A stretch of DNA of 64,000 nucleotides from JACRCT01 sp049841135. Lineage in GTDB: Bacteria; Myxococcota; Myxococcia; Myxococcales; UBA5297. The translations under genes were made by a program, and so were the position numbers. Shown one piece after another: positions 20,811 to 29,192 of the stretch; the stretch's first letter is position 1; every line of letters begins with the position of its first letter. The stretch lies in contig JASGHK010000005.1 in assembly GCA_049841135.1 (NCBI GenBank), positions 1,302,001 to 1,366,000 on the forward strand, in the 5' to 3' direction. The notes beneath the pieces were generated by a model. That model did not search any database and was not told the DNA's origin. It saw nothing but the letters and a program-made list of their open reading frames with translations.

Positions 20811-21863
20811 CTAGGCGATCTGCTGGTACACCGTCTTGGCCGAGCGAGCCTTCTCGGCCGCGCCCTTGGCGAGCTTGTCCAGGAACGGCCGCGCGTAGTC
20901 TGCGTGCTCCTCGAACCACTTCCGCGGCGTGCCCTTGGCGCTGGCCTTGTTCATCAGCGCCAAGGCCAGCTCCACCGTCTGCGGCGCCTTCACCATGCCG
21001 AAGTCGCGCATCAGGTAGGGGATCTGCGCCAGCGGGAACCTGCGGTTCGCCAGCCCCTCCATCACCCGCGGGCCTCCGATGGCCACGTGCCGCAGGCTGA
21101 TGGGCTGCTCGAGGTCCTCGGTGACGGCGCGGCGGACGAACGCCGGATCGTCGTGCGCGTACTGGACCAGCTGCAGGTCCGCCTGCTTGCCGGCGAAGGC
21201 GCGCTTCACCGCCGCGGCGCCCTCAATGGACACGTCGAGGTTGATGGCCGCCAGGTCCCACGCGTCGGCTTCGGTGGCGGCCAGCTTCTCGCGCACGGCG
21301 GCCAGGCGCTTGGTGGCCTTCTTCTTCGCGGCCGCGGAGGCGCGCAGCAGCAGGAAGCCGACGGTCCCGGCGACGTGGCCCTTGAAGACGGTGTGCATCG
21401 GGTCGGCCAGGTTCTTGGGCAGCTTGAGCCTGGCGTCCTCCAGGCCGGAGCAGATGGCCTCCAGCGCCGCGTCGGTGCCGGCGATCGCCTCGGCGGCGAA
21501 GACGAAGTCGCGCACCTTGAACTCGGCGCCCTCCTCGCTGCTCTTCACCGCTTCGTAGAGCAGCAGACCGGCCTCGGCCTTCTCCACCGGCCGCGGGTCG
21601 GCGAGCGCCGCCTTGGTCTTGCTCGACAGGCCGTTGCCGACCTTGTCCTTGAACTCGCTGACGCAGCCGGTGCGCAGGAAGCGGTACGCCACCTCGCGCG
21701 GCCAGTCGGAGAAGTAGACGGGCTCGGTGGCGGAGACGACCGCCAGTGCGAACTTCTCGGGAGCGTGGTCGTGCCGGTGGTCGTCGAGCAGGCGCGTCAG
21801 GTGCGGCCAGCCCTTCGCGAGCAGCTCGTCGTCGGCCTTCGTGAAGCCCAGCATCGCGGCCAT
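20811..21863 (-). CDS. hypothetical helical (HEAT-like) protein
   Basis: 350 aa, AGGGAGA before ATG 21863. All-helical, with repeated pairs such as AIAGTDAALEAICSGLEDA, ATKRLAAVREKLAATEADAW and AVTEDLEQPISLRHVAI that look like HEAT-type repeats. No signal or membrane segment. Function unknown. A GCCCCA-AATG-TGGGGC dyad lies upstream at 21927-21942. Confidence 0.6.
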   Translation of the reverse strand: MAAMLGFTKADDELLAKGWPHLTRLLDDHRHDHAPEKFALAVVSATEPVYFSDWPREVAYRFLRTGCVSEFKDKVGNGLSSKTKAALADPRPVEKAEAGLLLYEAVKSSEEGAEFKVRDFVFAAEAIAGTDAALEAICSGLEDARLKLPKNLADPMHTVFKGHVAGTVGFLLLRASAAAKKKATKRLAAVREKLAATEADAWDLAAINLDVSIEGAAAVKRAFAGKQADLQLVQYAHDDPAFVRRAVTEDLEQPISLRHVAIGGPRVMEGLANRRFPLAQIPYLMRDFGMVKAPQTVELALALMNKASAKGTPRKWFEEHADYARPFLDKLAKGAAEKARSAKTVYQQIA

Positions 21864-22012
21864 CGGAATCTCCCTGATTGGGTGACTCCGTCAGATAACG
21901 CGGGCCGTCGCGTTCCGCCCCTGCCCGCCCCAAATGTGGGGCAGGACTTGGGTAAGGACGGATGCTCGAGATTGAGCTCCAGCCCCTCGACAAGCTCGGG
22001 GTGTCGCGCGGC

Positions 22013-23137
22013 TCATCGCTTCAGGACGACTCGGACGCGGTGGCCCTCGAGCGAGTACTCGCCCTCCGAGAGCACCTCCGAGCGGAAGCTCCGGCCGTCG
22101 CGCTCGGACGAGCAGCCGGGGATGGTCTGCACCATGAAGCTGCCGTCCGCGCGGGGCCAGAGCGCCAGGTGTTCCCGCCCCACCTCGTGGATGCGCAGGA
22201 CGAGCTGGCACAGCGGGCCGCGGCCGATGACGAACGGGGCCGTCGCCCCCGGCCCCGACGGGCCGATCTTCCGGTAGTGCAGCCCGCCTCCGGCCACCGC
22301 CCACCAGCCCTTCTCGGCCCGGCGCTCGAACCACGTCTCCAGCGCCACGCGACCGCTGTCTCCGATGGGGTTGTCGGACAGATCGAGGTGGGTCAGCTGC
22401 GCGCAGACCTCCGAGCTGGCGAGCGCCTGCGCTCCGACGTCGCCGATGCCTCCGAGGGCCGGCTCCCGGCGCCCGTAGGCGCGGGCGAAGCCGTGCTGCG
22501 GCAGGACCAGCGCGCGCGGCCGCAGATGCCGCGAGGCGGCGAGCTCCACCGCGCCCGCATCGCCGACGCGGTGGCCGACGCACTCCAAGGAGTCGAGCCC
22601 CGCCAGCTGCTCCAGCGCGGCCAGCTTCGCGGTTCCCTGCTCGTCCAGCAGCGGGTCGCGCAGCTCGAGCCGCGCGGTCTGCCGCAGCTGCGGGAAGCGC
22701 GACAGCGCGGCGAACGCGGTCTCTCGCCAGCCCTCGGGCGAATTCACGCCGCGCTCCGGCCCTTCGACGATCAGCCGGCGCACGAACGGGGTGACGGCGA
22801 AGAGGGCCGCGAGGTCCGCGTCGAGGTGGACCAGGCGCGCGCACGCCTCCTCGATGAACCCGCGCCGGAACTTGAGGCGCAGCAGCATCGCCGAGTCGCG
22901 CGGCTGGAAGGCGGGCAGCCAGGCGTCCTCGTGGGCCTTCAGGAGCTCGGCCTCGCGGCGCTTGATGGCCGTGCGCCGGGCGGCGCCGTCCACCGGCAGG
23001 TGCTCGAGCTCGCACTGCAGCCCGATCAGCTCGCCGCGCGGATCGCTTCGCTCCTGTAGCCAGTCGGCGTAGACCAGCCGCGGACCCTCGTCGTCGGGGG
23101 CCGCGAGGATCGCAGCCATGACCTCTTGGAGCTCCAT
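22013..23137 (-). CDS. TIGR02996 repeat-companion protein with LRR-like and FHA-like parts
   Basis: 374 aa. Residues 1-45 match the TIGR02996 signature very closely: an AAPDDEGPRLVYADWL core followed by RGELIGLQCEL. These companion domains occur on many paralogous myxobacterial proteins. The middle (LTHLDLSDNPIGDSG, QLRQTARLELRDP) is leucine-rich-repeat-like. The C-terminus (FVIGRGPLCQLVLRIHEVGREHLALW) has an FHA-like core. It may be a scaffold that reads phospho-threonine made by Ser/Thr kinases. It is 15 bp upstream of nothing in sense; the spmB gene begins 545 bp away in the same direction and ends just before it at 23153. Confidence 0.75.
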   Translation of the reverse strand: MELQEVMAAILAAPDDEGPRLVYADWLQERSDPRGELIGLQCELEHLPVDGAARRTAIKRREAELLKAHEDAWLPAFQPRDSAMLLRLKFRRGFIEEACARLVHLDADLAALFAVTPFVRRLIVEGPERGVNSPEGWRETAFAALSRFPQLRQTARLELRDPLLDEQGTAKLAALEQLAGLDSLECVGHRVGDAGAVELAASRHLRPRALVLPQHGFARAYGRREPALGGIGDVGAQALASSEVCAQLTHLDLSDNPIGDSGRVALETWFERRAEKGWWAVAGGGLHYRKIGPSGPGATAPFVIGRGPLCQLVLRIHEVGREHLALWPRADGSFMVQTIPGCSSERDGRSFRSEVLSEGEYSLEGHRVRVVLKR

Positions 23138-23152
23138 CGACCCGCCCTTCCG

Positions 23153-23692
23153 CTAGGGGCGGAAGACCAGCAGCGAGAAGGCTATCGCGGCGGCGAACCC
23201 GGCGGCATCGGCGATGAGCGCCGCGGGCAGCGCGTGCCGGAACTTGGAGGCGCCGATGGCGCCGCAGTAGACGGCCAGCACGTAGAAGGTGGTCTCGGTG
23301 CAGCCGCCGAGCATGGAGGCCTGCCGGCCGGTGAAGGAGTCGGGGCCGAAGGTCTTGAAGATGTCGGCGAGCACGCCGCGCGCCGCCCCGCCGGAGAGCG
23401 GCTTGACGACGAGGATGGGGATGTTCGCCGCCGGCAGGCCGATCTTCTCGGTGATGGGGCCGACGTAGGTGGTGACGAAGTCCATGGCGCCGGAGGCGCG
23501 GAAGGCGCCGACCACGGCGAGGATGGCGACGAGGTACGGGATGATGCGCACCGCGACGTTGAAGCCTTCCTTGGCGCCCTCGACGAACGCCTCGTAGACC
23601 TTCACGCCCTTGACGAGGCCGTAGAGCGGGATGCCCACCGCGAAGGCGGCGATGGTCCAATGCGCCACGCTCTGGATGACGTCCTGGAACAT
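23153..23692 (-). CDS. spmB: spore maturation protein B family
   Basis: 179 aa integral membrane protein. Family features: VEGAKEGFNVAVRIIPYLVAILAVVGAFRASGAMD in sequence with KPLSGGAARG and SFTGRQASMLGGCTETTFYVLAVYCGAIG. SpmA and SpmB are nucleoside-recognition-type membrane proteins. In Bacillus they aid spore core dehydration, but both are widespread in non-sporulators. Three bp downstream of spmA, so one operon. Confidence 0.9.
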   Translation of the reverse strand: MFQDVIQSVAHWTIAAFAVGIPLYGLVKGVKVYEAFVEGAKEGFNVAVRIIPYLVAILAVVGAFRASGAMDFVTTYVGPITEKIGLPAANIPILVVKPLSGGAARGVLADIFKTFGPDSFTGRQASMLGGCTETTFYVLAVYCGAIGASKFRHALPAALIADAAGFAAAIAFSLLVFRP

Positions 23693-23695
23693 GGG

Positions 23696-24373
23696 CTAGC
23701 TCGCCCCCTTGGTCGTCCCAGCCGTCCCATTCGTCGCATTCGTCCCATCGGTCCCATCGGTCCCAGGCTTGTCCGGCGCCTCCGCGAACTGCTTGCGGTA
23801 GCGGGGCAGCTTGCCCAGGGCCTTGGCGACGAGGATGGCGGTGACGAAGGCGACGGCGGTGGAGGCGAGCGTCGGCGCGACGATGGAGTACGGGTCGGCG
23901 GACTTGGCGGCGAGCCGCAGGTTGATGATGCCCACCGGGATGAGCGAGATGGCGGCGGTGTTCATCGCCACCAGCGTGGCCTGCTCGTCGGAGAGGGTGG
24001 CCTGCTTGGGGTTGAGCTTGTCGAGCTCCTCCATCGCCTTGATGCCCATCGGCGTCGCGGCGTTGTCCAGGCCGAGCGCGTTGGCGGCGATGTTGAGGGC
24101 GATGGCCGAGAGGGCCGGGTGATCGCGGGGGACCTTGGGGAAGATGAGGCGCAGGAGCGGGTGGACGACCTTGGCGATGATGGCGACCAGGCCGCTCTTC
24201 TCGGCGATCTTCATGATGCCGAGCCAGAAGACCATGACGCCGACGAGGGAGAGGGCGACCTCGAAGCCGGCCTGGGCCTGCTTGAAGAGCGCGGAGTCGA
24301 AGTCGCCGACCTTCCCGCCGATGGCGGCGACGAGGAAGGCGATGGCGAGCAGGCCGAACCAGAGGGCGTTCAC
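23696..24373 (-). CDS. spmA: spore maturation protein A family
   Basis: 225 aa from the GTG at 24373, chosen because family members begin M-N-x-x-W-F-G and this reads VNALWFGLLAIAFLVAAI. Motifs: ALFKQAQAGFEVALSLVGVM, ALNIAANALGLDNAATPMGI, ATLVAMNTAAISLIPVGII. The last ~22 residues are a low-complexity GTDGTDGTNATNGTAG tail that the family normally lacks, encoded by a 9-bp repeat at 23715-23766. Paired with spmB. Confidence 0.88.
   Translation of the reverse strand: MNALWFGLLAIAFLVAAIGGKVGDFDSALFKQAQAGFEVALSLVGVMVFWLGIMKIAEKSGLVAIIAKVVHPLLRLIFPKVPRDHPALSAIALNIAANALGLDNAATPMGIKAMEELDKLNPKQATLSDEQATLVAMNTAAISLIPVGIINLRLAAKSADPYSIVAPTLASTAVAFVTAILVAKALGKLPRYRKQFAEAPDKPGTDGTDGTNATNGTAGTTKGAS
23715..23766 (-). 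repeat. 9-bp tandem repeat inside the 3' end of spmA
   Basis: Six units of the form GTCCCANNN (plus strand) in frame with spmA, encoding the GTDGTDGTN tail. Related 9-bp GGNACCAAY units encode the collagen-like start of the lipoprotein at 40157. Confidence 0.7.
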
Positions 24374-24595
24374 GCCGTCGATTCTAGGAGCGGGGAGCAG
24401 ACCGGCAAGAAAACGACCCGGGTCGCCGAAGCCGTGGGCGTCACGAGCCGCAAGCGTAAGCGCGCGGGCCTCCTTCAGCCCTGCGCAGTGATGAGGTCCG
24501 AATCGAGCACGGCCTCCTTGCGCCTCCAGCAAGCGCCTGTGGTGCTCGGGGTCCCAGGCTTGGAAGCCAGCGCAGCAGCGAGGCATGCTCGTCCC

Positions 24596-25339
24596 ATGCG
24601 TCGGATCCTGGCGGTCGTGCCGCTTCTGCTCTGCGCCTGCACCGCAGTGCGTCCAGCGTCGCAGGCGGCAGCGAGCCCGAAGCGCACGGAAGTGAAGCTC
24701 GACTTGAGGATTGCGCTGCCCATCGTCCCCATCTCGTTGGATGGCCAGCCGGCACAGCGGTTCATCTTCGACACCGGAGCAGCCCTGACCACCGTCGCCT
24801 GCCGAGGCCGAGCGCCGGGTCCCCTGCGGCTCTCGACGCTAGCCTTCGGCGAGCTGCGCTTCCACGACGTGCCAGCCCAGTGCACCGAGATCCCGGACAT
24901 CGGCGCCGAGGGCATCCTCTCGCCGCAGTCGGCGTTCGAGGGCGCCCTCTTGGAGCTGGATGGCCGCTCGTTCGCCGTGCGGCTCTACCGGGACCTCGAC
25001 GAAGCCGGCTGGCGGGCGCTCGTCGGCGAGACGGTGCATTCCGCGCCGCTCACCTGGACCGAAGGCGTGGCGACGGTCGAGGTCCACCTCGCCGGCAAGA
25101 CCTGGACGATGCGTCTCGACTCCGGCGCCGGCGGCTGTGGCCTGTCGCGTGCGGACCTGGATCGCCTGGGAGGCGCAGGTCGGGACGAGCTGACCCTGCC
25201 GCTCGCCGTGGGCGACTCGCGGCCGGGGAAAGAGCAGCTCTTCGTCCTCGACGGGCCTTCGCTCGGCTTCCCGTGGTTCACCGGCCGGCGCACGGCGATC
25301 ACAGCCGACCGCAAGAGCCTGCTCTTCACCGACCGGTGA
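24596..25339 (+). CDS. retropepsin-like aspartic protease lipoprotein
   Basis: 247 aa. A lipoprotein signal ends LLLCAC. Two aspartic protease signatures occur: FDTGAALTTV near residue 58 and LDSGAGGCGL near residue 180, each D-S/T-G. The middle has GAEGILSPQSAF. This is the layout of single-chain retropepsin-like (clan AA) proteases of bacteria, here predicted to be lipid-anchored. The M2-like metallopeptidase gene follows by about 100 bp. Confidence 0.75.
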   Translation: MRRILAVVPLLLCACTAVRPASQAAASPKRTEVKLDLRIALPIVPISLDGQPAQRFIFDTGAALTTVACRGRAPGPLRLSTLAFGELRFHDVPAQCTEIPDIGAEGILSPQSAFEGALLELDGRSFAVRLYRDLDEAGWRALVGETVHSAPLTWTEGVATVEVHLAGKTWTMRLDSGAGGCGLSRADLDRLGGAGRDELTLPLAVGDSRPGKEQLFVLDGPSLGFPWFTGRRTAITADRKSLLFTDR

Positions 25340-25437
25340 CGGTTCCGTGAGGCGCCCGACGTACCGCCGTGACGTCCGGGTGGCATCTGCCTGCGAACGC
25401 ACGCACAATGGCGCCTTTTTCCAACCCCGAGGGCCGA

Positions 25438-27220
25438 ATGAAACGACTCCTGTCCTGTGCCTTGACGTTCCTCTTGGTCAACTGCGCGTCGACCAAGCCC
25501 GCCCCGGAGCCAGCGCCGGCTCCTGCCGCCGAGACCAAGAAGGAAGAGCCTGCCCCGGCGCCCAAGCCGGCTGAGCCGCCGCCGCCCACCGCCCAGGAGC
25601 AGGCCGACGCCTTCCTCAAGAGCTACCTCGACGACCTGGCGAAGGCCGAGAAGGCCGCGGCGACGACCTACTGGACCGCCGCCAACAGCGGCAAGGACGA
25701 GGACTTCGCCGCCAGCGCCAAGGCCGACCTCGAGCTGAAGCTCCTCCACTCCGACGCCAAGCGGTACGCGGAGATCGAGCGGCTCTTGAAGCTGGCCGAG
25801 CTCAAGCCCGAGACCCTCCGCTCGCTGGAGATCGCCCTGCTCGCCTTCAAGGGCAACCAGCTCCCCAAGGAGACGCTGGAGGCGATGAGTAAGCAGCAGG
25901 CGGAGTGCGAGCAGGCCTTCAACACCTTCCGCCCCGAGGTCGGCGGCAAGAAGCTCACCAACAACGACCTGCTGGAGGTCCTGCGCAAGGAGAAGGACTC
26001 CAAGAAGCGCCAGGCCGCCTGGGAGGCCAGCAAGGCGGTCGGCGGCCAGGTCGCGCAGAAGCTGGTCGCGCTGGCCAAGGTCCGCAACCAGGCCGCCAAG
26101 TCCTTGGGCTTCGAGGACTACTGGGACATGCAGGTCCGCCTGCAGGAGCACGACCCCAAGCAGGTCCTGGCGATCTTCGACGAGCTCGAGAAGCTCACCG
26201 ACGGCCCGTTCGCGGACATGAAGAAGAAGCTCGACGCCGACCTGGCCAAGAAGTTCAAGGTCAAGCCCGACGCGCTGATGCCCTGGCACTACACCAACCC
26301 CTTCTTCCAGGACGCCCCGCCCAGCGAGAAGGCGGACCTCGAGGCCTTCTTCAAGGACAAGAAGAAGGAGGAGATCGTCGCCATCGCGCAGAAGTTCTAC
26401 GAGGACATCGGGCTCGACCCCAAGACCATCATCGAGAACAGCGACTACTACGAGCGCGAGGGCAAGAACCAGCACGCGTTCTGCATCACCATCGACCGGC
26501 TCAACGACGTGCGCATGCTCCTCAACATCAAGCCGACCAACGAGTGGATGGAGACGATGCTCCACGAGGCCGGCCACGCGCTCTACTACACGGGCATCGA
26601 CCAGGGCCTGACCTACAACCTGCGTGAGAGCGCCCACATCCTGACCACCGAGGGCGTGGCGATGACCTTCGGCGCGCTGGCCAAGAACCCGCTGTGGCTC
26701 GAGTCCTACGCCGGCGCCGACAAGAAGAAGATGGCGGCCATCGAGAAGGACGTGCTCGAGCAGCGCCGCCGCGAGCAGCTCATCTTCGTGCGCTGGGGCA
26801 TGGTGATGCTGCGCTTCGAGAAGGCGCTCTACGCCAACCCGGACCAGGACCTGAACAAGCTGTGGTGGGACACCGTCGAGCGCTACCAGGGGCTCAAGCG
26901 CCCGGCCAAGCGCGACCTGCCGGACTGGGCTGCCAAGCCGCACTTCGTGATCGCGCCGGTCTACTACCACAACTACGTGCTCGGAGAAGCTCTTCGGCGC
27001 CCAGATGCGCGCCACGCTCGCCAAGATGGCCAACCACACCGGCCCCGCCTCGGCGCTCTCCTTCAACGGCCGCAAGGACTTCGGCGACTGGTTCAAGGCC
27101 AAGGTCTTCAAGCCGGGCATGAGCCAGCACTGGCCCGAGTTCGTCCAGACCGCCACCGGCGAGCCGCTCTCGCCCAAGGCCTTCGGCCTCGAGGTGAAGT
27201 CGAGCTCGTCCTTCGGGTAG
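25438..27220 (+). CDS. M2-like zinc metallopeptidase lipoprotein (frameshifted)
   Basis: 593 aa when GAAGCTC at 26986-26992 is restored to GAGCTC, giving YYHNYVLGELFGAQM at the join. Lipoprotein signal LLVNC, then a Pro/Ala linker. Zinc site HEAGH at residues 376-380, third ligand Glu405 in TTEGVAMTFG, with INRLNDV-type strand upstream (ITIDRLNDVRMLLNIKPT). The order matches angiotensin-converting-enzyme-like (M2) peptidyl dipeptidases more than M3. It probably cuts peptides in the periplasm or at the surface. It is the last gene before the terminator that separates it from the precursor/radical SAM locus. Confidence 0.8.
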
Positions 27221-27258
27221 CCGCAGCCCTCCGTGGCTGCGAAGCCCGAGAAGGATCG

Positions 27259-27291
27259 AAGGGCCGGCCCAGCGCCGGCCCTTCTTCTTTT
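27259..27291 (+). terminator. strong Rho-independent terminator
   Basis: Perfect 10-bp stem AAGGGCCGGC / GCCGGCCCTT, loop CCAGC, then CTTCTTTT. It insulates the metallopeptidase from the RiPP-like operon that starts at 27348. A TACAAT box at 27297-27302 just after it could be the -10 of the operon promoter, but I see no good -35. Confidence 0.9.
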
Positions 27292-27347
27292 GGGAGTACA
27301 ATCCAGCGTCCTTTCGATGGGACCCACCGCTGGGCCCGGGAGCCGAC

Positions 27348-27521
27348 ATGGCCGAATCCGCGAAGCCCAAGAGCCTCATCGACAAGCTCGTGGACCTCTT
27401 CCGCTCGCAGCCGGCGGACAAGGCCGCGCAGGAGCTGGAGAAGGAGCTCGAGGAGAAGGACGCGCCCAAGCCTGCCGACCGGCCGACTCCCAAGCCTCGC
27501 TACAAGGGCGTCACGTTCTAG
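27348..27521 (+). CDS. candidate RiPP precursor A (short form)
   Basis: 57 aa. ATG 27348 after GGGAGCCGAC. Residues 9-40 form an amphipathic acidic helix (LIDKLVDLFRSQPADKAAQE, then LEKELEEKD). A Pro/Lys spacer follows, and the C-terminus is PKPRYKGVTF. The same leader pattern (LF/MF-x3-P-x-x-x-A-x-ELEK-x-L) and the same YKGV-x-F/Y/L end occur in four more genes directly downstream. Size and layout fit a radical SAM RiPP precursor. The modified residues, if any, are unknown. The next gene begins 9 bp later. Confidence 0.7.
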   Translation: MAESAKPKSLIDKLVDLFRSQPADKAAQELEKELEEKDAPKPADRPTPKPRYKGVTF

Positions 27522-27530
27522 GGGGAAGCC

Positions 27531-27710
27531 ATGGCGACCGAGCCCGAGCAGCCCAAGAGCATCCTCGACAAGTTCATCGACCTCTTCCGCTCGAACCCGC
27601 CGGAGAAGACTGCTGCGGAGCTCGAGAAGACGCTGGAGAAGGACCCGAACGAGCCCCAGGAGCCGCCCGAGAACATGCCCCGGCCGCTCTACAAGGGCGT
27701 TTCCCTCTGA
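27531..27710 (+). CDS. candidate RiPP precursor B (short form)
   Basis: 59 aa, GGGGGAAGCC before ATG 27531. N-terminus PKSILDKFIDLFRSNPPEKT, then AAELEKTLEKD, a Pro/Glu spacer and the end PRPLYKGVSL. It is a clear paralogue of precursor A, differing mostly in the spacer. Leu replaces the final Phe. Twelve bp separate it from the next precursor. Confidence 0.7.
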   Translation: MATEPEQPKSILDKFIDLFRSNPPEKTAAELEKTLEKDPNEPQEPPENMPRPLYKGVSL

Positions 27711-27722
27711 GAAGGAAGAGCC

Positions 27723-28412
27723 ATGCAGCCGACGCCGTTCCTTCGCCCCACGGCCCTGCAGCACCTGCGCGGATTCCTTGCGGAATTCGGTGCCGAACCT
27801 CCCGGGTGGTCGACCTCCGACGAGGTCTTGGACGAGCTGGTCGGGCAGCTCCACGCTCATCGCGGGGATGAGGTCTTCTTCGCCCGCCTGCACCCGTTCA
27901 TCCAGGAGCTTCGCGAGCTCGCCGCCCGTGGAGAAGCGGGGCTGACGGCGCGCGACGCCGAGGTCCTCAGCCGCTCCACCGTCGAGTCGCTCGTCGAGGA
28001 GATCCAGACGAAGCTGCGCGGTGCCACTCGTTCCGCCACCTCGTCGATCCTCACCTCGATCATGGGTGACCGGCCTGCACGGCTGCTGTGTCTGGCCCTG
28101 CTCTCCTCAGGGCTGGTGGCCTGCACCGACGCCACGGTTCGTCCAACGACGGCGGCTCCGTCTCTGCCGGCTCAGGAGGCATTGGCTGCGCAGCCGCAGC
28201 CCACGCCTCCCGCCTCACCTCCGATCGCTCCTCCGGCCGCGGCAGCCCCTGGCACCGACCCGCTCGTCGAGATGTTCAAGAACAAGAGCCCGCAGGAAGT
28301 GGCCGGCGAGCTGGAGAAGGCCTTCGACGCGGGCGTGCCGACCCCCAACAGCAGGCCGCGTCCGAACCCCAACGCCAACAAGCCCCGGTACAAGGGCGTC
28401 GACTTCACCTGA
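27723..28412 (+). CDS. candidate RiPP precursor C (long form with lipobox-like segment)
   Basis: 229 aa, GAAGGAAGAG before ATG 27723. Four parts. Residues 1-105 form a helical domain (QPTPFLRPTALQHLRGFLAE, DAEVLSRSTVESLVEEI). Residues 120-134 are a hydrophobic segment ending LVAC, a good lipobox but internal. Residues 138-178 are a Pro/Ala linker. Residues 179-203 are the shared leader-like helix (DPLVEMFKNKSPQEVAGELE), followed by the end KPRYKGVDFT. The leader and tail match precursors A and B. The N-terminal domain is shared only with D and E. No known family recognised. Confidence 0.65.
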   Translation: MQPTPFLRPTALQHLRGFLAEFGAEPPGWSTSDEVLDELVGQLHAHRGDEVFFARLHPFIQELRELAARGEAGLTARDAEVLSRSTVESLVEEIQTKLRGATRSATSSILTSIMGDRPARLLCLALLSSGLVACTDATVRPTTAAPSLPAQEALAAQPQPTPPASPPIAPPAAAAPGTDPLVEMFKNKSPQEVAGELEKAFDAGVPTPNSRPRPNPNANKPRYKGVDFT

Positions 28413-28429
28413 ATCCGACGAGGTCAGCC

Positions 28430-29118
28430 ATGCAGCCTTCGCCGCCCTTCCTTCGGCCCACGGCCCTGCAGCATCTACGCGGATTCATTGCGCAATCCGG
28501 TGGCGATCTTCCGCCCTGGTCGAGCTCGACCAGGTGATGGACGAGCTGTCGAGCCTGCTCCACCTTCACCGCGGCGACGACGCCTTCTTCCGGCGTCTGG
28601 TGCCGTTCGTGGCCGAGCTTCGCGAGCTCGCCTCGCAGAACGCTTCGGGACTGACCGCGCAGGACGCCGAGGTCCTCAGCCGCGCGACCGTCGAGTCGAT
28701 CGTCGACGAGCTCCAGGCTCAGCTGCGAGGCGCATCGCGGTCCGCGTCGGCGACGATCGTTCCCGCGCTCCTGGGACCGCGCGCCTCCCGGCTCCTCTGC
28801 CTGGCGCTGCTCTCCTCGGGCTTGGCAGCCTGTACTCAACGGCCTTCCGACGACGGCTCGGCAGGCGAACCCGGCACCCGAAGCCCAGTCGCGACCAAGC
28901 CTGCTCCAATCGCCGCGCCTCCCTACTCCGAGCCGGGCACCGCATTGGCTCCTGCGGTGGTCGACACCCCGGACGCGCTGGTGGAGATGTTCAAGAACAA
29001 GAGTCCGGCGGAAGCTGCCCAAGAGCTCGAACGCGTCCTCGACGCAGGTCGCAAGCAGTCGGTCCGGCCCATCGAACCGAAGCCGCGGCCGGCCTACAAA
29101 GGCGTCGAGTACAGCTGA
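28430..29118 (+). CDS. candidate RiPP precursor D (long form, frameshifted)
   Basis: 229 aa if one base lost near 28515-28534 is restored; comparison with C and E places the break between PPWSSS and DQVMDEL. The site is a 20-bp perfect palindrome centred on GAGCTC. Same four-part layout as C: helical N-domain, hydrophobic LLCLALLSSGLAAC lipobox-like segment, Pro-rich linker, leader DALVEMFKNKSPAEAAQELE, and C-terminus PRPAYKGVEYS. The restored length equals C and E exactly, which supports the repair. Confidence 0.6.
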
Positions 29119-29147
29119 GCTCGAGCGGAGTCGCTCCCGAATCGGTG

Positions 29148-29177
29148 ATGCTCTACCAAGGCGTCATTCTCACCTGA
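29148..29177 (+). other. vestigial core-like sequence MLYQGVILT
   Basis: Between precursors D and E a nine-codon reading MLYQGVILT ends in TGA. It resembles the shared (L/R/A)YKGV-x-F/L end with Lys changed to Gln, and sits where a precursor tail would lie. It is probably the stub of a sixth, deleted precursor. It could also be chance. Confidence 0.35.
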
Positions 29178-29192
29178 GAGGTTCGTCCCGAC

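Noticed and set aside
28515..28534. 20-bp perfect palindrome considered as a regulatory operator
   Set aside because: It lies in the coding sequence of precursor D exactly where a base is missing relative to paralogues, so it is better seen as an error-prone hairpin.
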